This document shows positions 1 through 6,638 of a stretch of DNA of 64,000 nt, one piece after another (the first letter of the stretch is position 1; every line of letters starts with the position of its first letter). The translations under genes were made by a program, and so were the position numbers. Source of the DNA: an uncultured Flavobacteriaceae bacterium (GTDB lineage Bacteria > Bacteroidota > Bacteroidia > Flavobacteriales > Flavobacteriaceae); assembly GCA_934675205.1 (NCBI GenBank), contig CAKUPQ010000003.1, positions 62,001-126,000 on the forward strand, written 5' to 3'. The notes under the pieces are model-generated. The model did not search any database. It was given only the letters and a program-made list of their open reading frames with translations, and was not told the origin of the DNA.

Positions 1-336
1 ATAGGACAAAAAGTCACAATGGGACAAGGCTGTATAATATATCCCGGTACTACGATTAATTATGAAACGATATTAGGCAATTTTGTAACCATCAATATGA
101 ATGTAGCTGTAGGGCATAATTGTCAATTTTCAGATTACACAACCCTTTCTCCCGGAGTAAATTGTGGTGGGTTTACAGTTATAGAAGAAAGAAGTTTTTT
201 AGGTATTGGAGCTACTACTATACAGTCTGTAAAAGTAGGTAAAGAAACGAACGTCGGAGCAGGAGCGGTTATCATCAAAGATGTTCCTGACGGAGCAACG
301 GTAGTCGGCAATCCGGGAAGAATTATTAAACCCTAA
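1..336 (+). CDS. Sugar O/N-acetyltransferase, left-handed beta-helix (PglD/NeuD type), 5' end cut
   Basis: The frame is open from base 1, so the start lies left of the window. The visible 111 residues are hexapeptide repeats with the small/hydrophobic spacing of a left-handed beta-helix (GQGCIIYPG, NVAVGHNCQ, NVGAGAVII) and end in VVGNPGRIIKP, the usual close of PglD/NeuD-like acetyltransferases. The histidine in AVGHNC fits the catalytic position. The enzyme would transfer acetyl from acetyl-CoA to an amino or hydroxyl group of a nucleotide sugar. With PglC-, PglE- and PglF-like genes just downstream, the likely job is N-acetylation of UDP-4-amino-4,6-dideoxy-GlcNAc to UDP-diacetylbacillosamine. 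The substrate is inferred from context; an O-acetyltransferase of another sugar is possible. Confidence 0.85.
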   Translation: MGQKVTMGQGCIIYPGTTINYETILGNFVTINMNVAVGHNCQFSDYTTLSPGVNCGGFTVIEERSFLGIGATTIQSVKVGKETNVGAGAVIIKDVPDGATVVGNPGRIIKP

Positions 337-365
337 CTTTTCCAAAGTTTTAGACTGTGAAAATA

Positions 366-487
366 TTTCAAAATTCATCTCTTGTAATTTCAAAATTCAC
401 CCTTTGCAATTTCAAAATTCATCTCTTGTAATTTCAAATTTCAAATATAACAATTTCAAATTTTATCCCTTGTAATTTCAAAATTAG
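366..487. repeat. 22-bp tandem direct repeat, about 5.5 copies
   Basis: Units start at 366, 388, 410, 432, 454 and 476 (last one partial). The consensus reads TTTCAAAATTCATCTCTTGT followed by AA. Units 1 and 3 are identical, units 2 and 5 differ by a few bases and unit 4 is degenerate. There are no unique spacers, so it is not CRISPR. The block separates the acetyltransferase stop from the next promoter. Confidence 0.9.
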
Positions 488-490
488 TTA

Positions 491-498
491 TACATTTG
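491..498 (+). promoter_or_regulatory. -7 box TACATTTG for the DUF4143 ATPase
   Basis: TACATTTG ends 19 bases before the ATG. A TTG at 470-472, 18 bases upstream, lies in the last full 22-bp repeat unit and could act as the -33 element. The core AGTTATACATTTGT recurs at 35044-35057 before another gene. Confidence 0.6.
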
Positions 499-517
499 TA
501 TTGAAATTCAATGCACT

Positions 518-1681
518 ATGTCTTTATTCAGAAATATAAAATTCCCCATACAGGATTTGTTAGCTAAATATCCTGTTGTTGCTGTTACCGGACCTCGGCA
601 ATCAGGTAAAACAACGATGCTCAAAACCGAATTTCCCGATTATCGTTATGTCAATCTCGAAAACCCCGATATGCGTTCGTATGCCGAAAAAGACCCGAAT
701 GGTTTTTTGGCAGAGTTTGACAAATTTGTGATTTTTGATGAAGCACAAAGAGTACCGCATTTGTTTTCGTACATACAATCTATTGTAGATGATTCGGGAA
801 TTATGGGGCAGTTCATCTTGTCGGGTTCGCAAAATTTCCATTTGATGCAGAGTATTACCCAAAGTTTAGCAGGTAGGGTGGCGATTTTTAAGTTATTCCC
901 TTTTGATAACAACGAAATGAAATCAGCCGGTTGGCTCAATGAAGATGATTTTTTATACAACTTGGTCAAAGGGTTTTATCCTGCTATTTACGACCGAAAT
1001 ATTCCGTCAAAAACATTTTATACCAACTATGTGCAGACTTATATTCAACGAGACGTAACCGAATTAATCAATATTCGCAATATGCGTTTGTTTCAGAATT
1101 TCCTGGCTTTGTGTGCTACCCGAGCAGGGCAATTGCTCAATCTGAATGCGTTGGCAAACGAATGTGGTATCACCCAACCTACAGCAAAAGCGTGGTTATC
1201 GGCTTTGGAAAACAGTTATATCGTGTATCAGTTGTATCCGTATTACAAAAATTTTAGTAAACGCATCGTCAAAACCCCGAAATTGTATTTTTATGATTCG
1301 GGATTGTTGTGCCATTTGTTGAAAATAACAGACGAAAAACAACTGCAAACTCATGCTCTGAAAGGAAGTCTGTTTGAAAATATGATGATAGCCGAATACA
1401 TCAAACAGATGTCGCACAAAAACGTGGTGGACGACCTTTGGTTTTGGAGGGATTCTTCGGGCAATGAAGTGGATTTTTTAATCGAAAACGACAAAGGTTT
1501 CCGCATTGTGGAGTTCAAAGCCTCAATGACCGTGATGCCCAATATGTTTGAAGGAATGGAAAAGTTTCAGCAACTTTCGGGTTGGAAAGATCTGAACAAA
1601 GCTTTGGTTTACGGAGGAAATGACCGACAAAACCGAACCGCAGGAAAAGTAGTGCCTTGGAAAGAATTTGGAGTGGAGTGA
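518..1681 (+). CDS. AAA-type ATPase with C-terminal DUF4143
   Basis: This 387-residue protein has Walker A GPRQSGKTT with K31, Walker B VIFDEAQ with D74/E75, and sensor-like LSGSQN at 101-106, together forming an AAA_14 core. Residues about 165-345 form DUF4143, with the typical YVQTYIQRDV and late FWRDSSGNEVDFLIE, the latter resembling a PD-(D/E)xK-like fold segment. Family members are common as scattered single genes in bacteria and archaea, and their role is not established. Here it has its own promoter, is flanked by repeats on both sides and splits an otherwise continuous sugar-biosynthesis series, so it looks like an inserted gene rather than a part of the pathway. Confidence 0.85.
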   Translation: MSLFRNIKFPIQDLLAKYPVVAVTGPRQSGKTTMLKTEFPDYRYVNLENPDMRSYAEKDPNGFLAEFDKFVIFDEAQRVPHLFSYIQSIVDDSGIMGQFILSGSQNFHLMQSITQSLAGRVAIFKLFPFDNNEMKSAGWLNEDDFLYNLVKGFYPAIYDRNIPSKTFYTNYVQTYIQRDVTELINIRNMRLFQNFLALCATRAGQLLNLNALANECGITQPTAKAWLSALENSYIVYQLYPYYKNFSKRIVKTPKLYFYDSGLLCHLLKITDEKQLQTHALKGSLFENMMIAEYIKQMSHKNVVDDLWFWRDSSGNEVDFLIENDKGFRIVEFKASMTVMPNMFEGMEKFQQLSGWKDLNKALVYGGNDRQNRTAGKVVPWKEFGVE

Positions 1682-1751
1682 ATAGTTTAAATTATTTTTG
1701 ATTAGTACACGACAAAAATTTTTAAAATTTGATTTGCAAGTAAATATGATG

Positions 1752-1895
1752 TAGCCACAGATGCACAGATGATTTTTTTGTTTGAAATAGATAAAAATTT
1801 CACAGATTTTATTGAATGCAAAGCATTCAATATTTATGAGATTATTATTCGAATAAAATTTATCTTTGAAATTTATATCTGTGCATCTGTGGCTA
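1752..1895. repeat. Nested inverted-repeat element (CACAGAT family)
   Basis: The outer arms 1752-1770 and 1877-1895 are perfect 19-bp inverted copies (TAGCCACAGATGCACAGAT and its complement). Inside, ATTGAATGC at 1811-1819 and GCATTCAAT at 1823-1831 form a second perfect hairpin with a 3-base loop. The 400-base gap 1682-2081 holds this element and the direct repeat at 2010-2069, and no gene I can support. Related sequence occurs at 22763-22809 and 62497-62557. Confidence 0.85.
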
Positions 1896-2009
1896 ACCAT
1901 TAAATGATTGTTTTTGTGGTATTCATAAATTTTGTGGTGTACTGAATTATTTTTGTATTCTGACAGTGCAAAATATGATTTTTTAGATTGCTATATTAAA
2001 AAGTTTTAT

Positions 2010-2069
2010 GGTTATATCTATAAAAACTCTTGAATAAAAATATTTTTTGCGGTTGTACCCATAAAAACT
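2010..2069. repeat. Direct repeat pair upstream of the phosphoglycosyltransferase
   Basis: GGTTATATCTATAAAAACT at 2010-2028 and GGTTGTACCCATAAAAACT at 2051-2069 are 19-bp copies with four mismatches, 41 bases apart, ending 12 bases before the ATG at 2082. It could be a regulatory repeat or leader duplication. Confidence 0.5.
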
Positions 2070-2081
2070 AAAAATAAAAGA

Positions 2082-2639
2082 ATGCTTGCCAAACGACTTT
2101 TCGACCTGTTTTTTTCTGTCTTACTCATTATTGTGTGGAGTCCGATTTTGATGATCAGCTATTTTGTAGCGAGCCTTGACACGCAATCAAACGGAATTTT
2201 CACGCAACAGAGGGTAGGGCAGTACGGAAAACTTTTTACGATTTATAAACTGAAAACCATTCACCCGAAAACCGAAAAAATATCTCCCGTAGGGAAGTTT
2301 TTCCGAAAATCAAAAATAGACGAATTACCACAGCTCTTTAACGTGTTGATAGGAGATATGTCTTTTGTGGGATTCCGTCCTGATATTCCGGGTTATTATG
2401 ACCAACTTCAAGGAGAAAACCGTAAGATTCTGGAGCTCAAACCCGGAATCACTTCCGAAGCAAGTATCAAATATGCTGAGGAGGAAACTCTTTTAGAACA
2501 ACAATCCAATCCGTTGCAATACAACGATACAGTCATTTTTCCCGATAAGGTAAAAATGAATTTGGACTACTATTATAACCGCAATCTGATTACAGATATT
2601 AACATCATCATTCGTACGGTAGTTTCTTTTGTGAAGTAA
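2082..2639 (+). CDS. Undecaprenyl-phosphate sugar phosphotransferase (PglC-type)
   Basis: At 185 residues this is the size of a minimal monotopic phosphoglycosyltransferase. KRLFDL at 4-9 opens a hydrophobic re-entrant helix (about 5-30), followed by QQRVGQYGKLFTIYKLKT and the catalytic Asp-Glu dyad D80/E81 in KIDELPQLFNVL, then GDMSFVGFRPD. It would move a sugar 1-phosphate from a UDP-sugar to undecaprenyl phosphate on the inner face of the inner membrane, the first committed step of glycan assembly. Neighbouring PglE- and PglF-like genes suggest diNAc-bacillosamine or a related diamino sugar as substrate. That specificity is inference. Confidence 0.88.
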   Translation: MLAKRLFDLFFSVLLIIVWSPILMISYFVASLDTQSNGIFTQQRVGQYGKLFTIYKLKTIHPKTEKISPVGKFFRKSKIDELPQLFNVLIGDMSFVGFRPDIPGYYDQLQGENRKILELKPGITSEASIKYAEEETLLEQQSNPLQYNDTVIFPDKVKMNLDYYYNRNLITDINIIIRTVVSFVK

Positions 2640-2674
2640 TGTAAAAAAAGTCCGTTAGGGTATCTTTTTTTTAG

Positions 2675-2682
2675 TATTTTTG
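2675..2682 (+). promoter_or_regulatory. -7 box TATTTTTG for the aminotransferase gene
   Basis: TATTTTTG lies 22 bases before the ATG at 2704, in the short gap after the phosphoglycosyltransferase. Confidence 0.5.
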
Positions 2683-2703
2683 CCGATAGATTTAAACAGG
2701 TAA

Positions 2704-3831
2704 ATGAGCAATTCAAAAATTTGGCTTTCTTCTCCTCACATGGGAGGGGCAGAACAAAAGTTTGTTCAGGAAGCATTCGATACCAATTGGGTCGCACCTT
2801 TAGGTCCTAATGTTTCCGGATTTGAGCAGGATTTAGAAAAATATCTCGGCTCTGATGTTTGTGTAGGGGCTTTGAGTTCCGGAACAGCAGCCTTGCATTT
2901 AGGGCTTATTTTGTTGGGAGTTCAGAGAGATGATGAGGTCATTTGTCAGAGTATGACGTTCTCGGCTTCTGCCAATCCGATTTTGTATCAAGGGGCAATT
3001 CCCGTTTTTATAGATTCCGAAAAAGACACTTGGAATATGTGTCCTGTGGCTTTGGAACAAGCCATTACAGACCGAATTTCGAAAGGCAAAAAACCAAAAG
3101 CCATCATCGCAGTTCACCTGTACGGAATGCCTTTTAAAGCAAAAGAAATCAGAGAAGTAGCCGATAAATACCAAATTCCGATTCTGGAAGATGCAGCAGA
3201 AGCACTCGGAAGCACCTACAAAAATCAAAAATGCGGAACTTTCGGAGATATTGCGATTCTTTCGTTTAACGGAAACAAAATTATCACCACTTCGGGAGGA
3301 GGAGCTATTGTAACACATACCAAAGAACTAAAAGATAAAGCGGTTTTTTATTCGACTCAGGCTCGGGATAATGCTCCACATTATGAGCATTCACATATCG
3401 GGTACAATTACAGAATGAGCAATATTTGTGCAGGAATCGGTCGGGGGCAAATGGAGGTTTTGGACAAACACATTGCCAATCGCAGGGGAATGCACGATTT
3501 TTATGCAGAGTATTTCAAAAATATTGATAATGTAACGGTCTTTTCTGAACCAAACGCAGATTTTTATTCCAATCATTGGTTGAGTTGTATAGTGTTGGAT
3601 TCCTATCAGGAAAGAGAAAAATTAAGATTAGCTTTAGAAAAAGAAAATATCGAAAGCCGTCCGTTGTGGAAAGCCATGCACCTGCAGCCAATTTTTGAGA
3701 AATATCCGTATTACGGAAAAAATGAAGCACAAAATTTATTTGAAAAGGGCTTATGTCTGCCGTCTGGGTCAAACCTTACGGATACAGACAGAGAAAGAAT
3801 AAAAAGTGTTTTTAATAAAATGTTTGGATAA
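2704..3831 (+). CDS. DegT/DnrJ/EryC1 sugar aminotransferase (PglE-like)
   Basis: This 375-residue PLP-dependent type I fold enzyme has the PLP-binding SSGTAALHLGL (58-68), the cofactor-ring contact EDAAEALGS with D163, and the Schiff-base lysine K192 in SFNGNKIITTSGGG. The C-terminal RPLWKAMHLQPIF and LCLPSGSNL are standard for the family. It would transfer an amino group from glutamate to the 4-keto carbon of a UDP-4-keto-6-deoxy sugar supplied by the dehydratase encoded next. Length and motifs are complete. UDP-GlcNAc-derived 4-amino sugar is the best guess from context. Confidence 0.9.
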   Translation: MSNSKIWLSSPHMGGAEQKFVQEAFDTNWVAPLGPNVSGFEQDLEKYLGSDVCVGALSSGTAALHLGLILLGVQRDDEVICQSMTFSASANPILYQGAIPVFIDSEKDTWNMCPVALEQAITDRISKGKKPKAIIAVHLYGMPFKAKEIREVADKYQIPILEDAAEALGSTYKNQKCGTFGDIAILSFNGNKIITTSGGGAIVTHTKELKDKAVFYSTQARDNAPHYEHSHIGYNYRMSNICAGIGRGQMEVLDKHIANRRGMHDFYAEYFKNIDNVTVFSEPNADFYSNHWLSCIVLDSYQEREKLRLALEKENIESRPLWKAMHLQPIFEKYPYYGKNEAQNLFEKGLCLPSGSNLTDTDRERIKSVFNKMFG

Positions 3832-3870
3832 TTTTAAAATAAAGACTTAAATTAGCCCTTTGGTTTTGTA

Positions 3871-5856
3871 ATGAAAAAAGAAAAAGACATCAGAAAATCA
3901 AGTGTAATCAGTATCTTGAAAGAGGCTGTTTCTCTTAATTGGCTGGGGTTACGTGTACACAATTTGGGTTATGTGCCGAGATGGATTATTCTTTTGATTG
4001 ATGTTTCGATTCTGATTTTTACGGCTATTTTAACCTATTATCTTTTAGGAGGAATCGGACAGAATTATGTTCCGAAAAACCATTTTTTCTTCTCGTTAGG
4101 GGTATATCTGCTTTTCAATATACTGTCTTTAAGAATATTCAGAGTGTATTCCGGAATTATCCGACATTCTTCGTACATAGATGCGGTAAAAATTTTCTTT
4201 TCGCAGATTGTTTGGTTTGCATTATCCGTTTTGGCAAATGTTGTGGTCGTTTTGATTTTTGGAAAAAACAGCAAACTGTTTCTGACCACAGGATTGCTCA
4301 TCAATTTTGTTTTTTCGTTTTCTGCCTTATTCATTTACAGAGTGCTGATTAAGAATGTTTTTGATAAATATCTTAACGAAAGTAAAAACAAAAACCTTGT
4401 AAAAGTAATGATTTACGGAACAGACTCAAATGCTATTGCGGTTGCCAATGCTTTGACTTCCGAAGTTCCTTCAAGGTTTAATATTGTAGGTTTCTTAGAC
4501 AAAAAAACATCTAATACATCAAAGAGAATATTAGATTTACCGATCATTGCTCAAGACAAAAAAGTTCCTGTTCATCTTCGTTCTAAAGGGGCAACGGCTT
4601 TGATTATAGCCGATAAAAATCTTACAAAAGAAGAAAAAATACAAATTGTGGACAGTTGTTTGGAATTTGATTATAAGGTATATACCGTTCCGTTGATTAG
4701 TGATTGGGAAAATCAAACAGCAATTTCCAAAAAAGTAAAAAGTTTTCAGATTCAGGATTTGTTAGAACGAAAACCGATTGTTTTGAACAATAACAGTATT
4801 TCTAATCAGCTGAAAGACAAAACGGTTCTGATTACGGGGGCTGCAGGCTCTATTGGAAGTGAGATTGTATGGCAGGTAATCAATTTCAACCCGAAACGAA
4901 TAATTATGGTTGATTTGGCAGAAAGTCCGTTACACCAACTGGTACTTGAACTTGATAAAGTAAAGGCTTCTGTAAAGATTTGTCCGCTTATAGCTGATGT
5001 CAGAAATCAGGTTATGATGGAGTCGATTTTTGAACAGTTTAAACCCGATGTGGTATATCACGCAGCTGCTTACAAGCACGTTCCGCTTATGGAAGAAAAC
5101 CCCTCACAAGCTGTTTTGACTAATATTTTAGGTACGAAAATCATAGCTGATTTGGCAAAAAAATATAATATTGAAAAATTTGTAATGGTTTCGACCGATA
5201 AAGCGGTTAATCCGAGCAATGTGATGGGAGCCTCAAAACGGATTGCAGAAAAATACGTTCAGTCGTTACATTTTAAGCTACAAAAGAATAGCAATGAACA
5301 TTCTCCTAAATACATAACAACCCGATTTGGTAATGTGTTGGGGTCGAACGGATCGGTTGTTCCCTTGTTTTCAAAACAGATTGAGGAGGGTGGACCTATA
5401 ACAATTACGCATCCCGATATAATACGGTATTTTATGACGATTCCCGAAGCCTGTCAGTTGGTTTTAGAGGCTGGAGCTATGGGAAAAGGTGGAGAAATCT
5501 ATATTTTTGATATGGGTAAACCGGTCAAAATCATTGATTTGGCTTATAAAATGATAAAATTAGCCGGGTTTATTCCTGATAAAGAGATAACCATCAAAAC
5601 AATCGGATTAAGACCGGGAGAAAAATTATATGAAGAATTATTGAATGATTCTGCCAAGACGCTCCCGACCCATCACGAAAAAATTATGATTGCACAAGAA
5701 CTCTGCGATGAATTTGAAGTTGTCGGAACAGAAATAGACGAACTGATTCGAAAAACTCAATCATTTGATAAAAAAGAAATTGTTGCTCAAATGAAAAAAA
5801 TTGTTCCCGAATTCAGGAGTATGAATTCAGAATTTGAAGCATTAGACGTTAATTAA
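3871..5856 (+). CDS. Membrane-bound UDP-GlcNAc 4,6-dehydratase (PglF/CapD type)
   Basis: The 661 residues divide into an N-terminal membrane part (four to five helices, about 35-165), a CoA-binding-like Rossmann domain (about 175-295) and a C-terminal extended SDR domain. The NAD motif TGAAGSIGSE has G323, G326 and G329. The active site shows T442-D443-K444 in STDKAVNPSNVMG, with M452 replacing the usual SDR tyrosine and K456 downstream, as in PglF-class inverting and retaining dehydratases. HAAAYKHVPLMEENP is also conserved. The product, UDP-2-acetamido-4-keto-2,4,6-trideoxyhexose, feeds the aminotransferase. The gene starts 39 bases after the aminotransferase stop. Confidence 0.92.
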   Translation: MKKEKDIRKSSVISILKEAVSLNWLGLRVHNLGYVPRWIILLIDVSILIFTAILTYYLLGGIGQNYVPKNHFFFSLGVYLLFNILSLRIFRVYSGIIRHSSYIDAVKIFFSQIVWFALSVLANVVVVLIFGKNSKLFLTTGLLINFVFSFSALFIYRVLIKNVFDKYLNESKNKNLVKVMIYGTDSNAIAVANALTSEVPSRFNIVGFLDKKTSNTSKRILDLPIIAQDKKVPVHLRSKGATALIIADKNLTKEEKIQIVDSCLEFDYKVYTVPLISDWENQTAISKKVKSFQIQDLLERKPIVLNNNSISNQLKDKTVLITGAAGSIGSEIVWQVINFNPKRIIMVDLAESPLHQLVLELDKVKASVKICPLIADVRNQVMMESIFEQFKPDVVYHAAAYKHVPLMEENPSQAVLTNILGTKIIADLAKKYNIEKFVMVSTDKAVNPSNVMGASKRIAEKYVQSLHFKLQKNSNEHSPKYITTRFGNVLGSNGSVVPLFSKQIEEGGPITITHPDIIRYFMTIPEACQLVLEAGAMGKGGEIYIFDMGKPVKIIDLAYKMIKLAGFIPDKEITIKTIGLRPGEKLYEELLNDSAKTLPTHHEKIMIAQELCDEFEVVGTEIDELIRKTQSFDKKEIVAQMKKIVPEFRSMNSEFEALDVN

Positions 5857-5859
5857 AAA

Positions 5860-6633
5860 ATGAAAATGAAAAAACACACTGTATCTTTTATTATTATTAC
5901 CCTATTGTTGCTGACTTCTTGTGCTTCAAGAAAAAAAATTGTTTATTTGAATCAGTTAGAAGCAGATAAGACAGAAGACCTCAATCCATATACGACAACC
6001 CTGCAGCCTGATGATTTGTTGAGTATCATTGTAAATTCCAAAGCGGAGATGTTGGCAGAAGATTTTAACCTTCCTACTATAAATCTTCAGATAAATTCTG
6101 AATCAGCAGGAGGACAGCAACGGATTCAAACTTATTTGATTGATAAAGATGGCTTTATTGATTTTCCGGAAATCGGCAAAATCAAATTAGGTGGATTGAC
6201 AAGAGAAGAGGCGATAACTGCATTGACAGATGTAATAAAGCCCCAAGTAGCGGATGCATTAATCAATCTTCGGATATTAAACTTTAAGGTTACCGTTCAG
6301 GGAGAAGTAGCAAGCCCCGGAACGTTTCCGATTAACACAGAAAGGATTACTTTGTTTCAGGCTTTGAGTTTAGCAGGCGATATGACCATTTACGGAAAAC
6401 GGAAAGATGTTTTGATTATCAGAGAATTTGACGGAAAACGAACATTTACAAAAGTAGATATAACCAATCCGGATTTTATGAATTCTGATTTTTATTATCT
6501 CAAACAAAACGATGTGGTGTATGTGGAGCCTAACAAGACTCAGGTCAATTCGTCTGTGATAGGTAGAGACCTTACCGTAGCTATTTCGGCTATATCTCTG
6601 TTAGTAACTATAATTGTTGCAGTAACACGATAA
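5860..6633 (+). CDS. Polysaccharide export lipoprotein (Wza-like, Poly_export/SLBB)
   Basis: This 257-residue lipoprotein has lipobox LLTSC with lipidated C21. The Poly_export domain begins near residue 45 (LQPDDLLSIIV), followed by an SLBB-like region around residues 145-200 (VTVQGEVASPGTFPI). A hydrophobic segment near the C terminus (about 237-256, AISAISLLVTIIVAV) would span the outer membrane. It should form the outer-membrane channel for capsule or exopolysaccharide. It begins 3 bases after the dehydratase stop and ends 5 bases before the Wzc-like gene, so the three are co-transcribed. ATG at 5866 is an alternative start. Confidence 0.92.
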   Translation: MKMKKHTVSFIIITLLLLTSCASRKKIVYLNQLEADKTEDLNPYTTTLQPDDLLSIIVNSKAEMLAEDFNLPTINLQINSESAGGQQRIQTYLIDKDGFIDFPEIGKIKLGGLTREEAITALTDVIKPQVADALINLRILNFKVTVQGEVASPGTFPINTERITLFQALSLAGDMTIYGKRKDVLIIREFDGKRTFTKVDITNPDFMNSDFYYLKQNDVVYVEPNKTQVNSSVIGRDLTVAISAISLLVTIIVAVTR

Positions 6634-6638
6634 TATTT

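Noticed and set aside
366..487. CRISPR array
   Set aside because: Units are contiguous with no unique spacers, and no cas genes are present.
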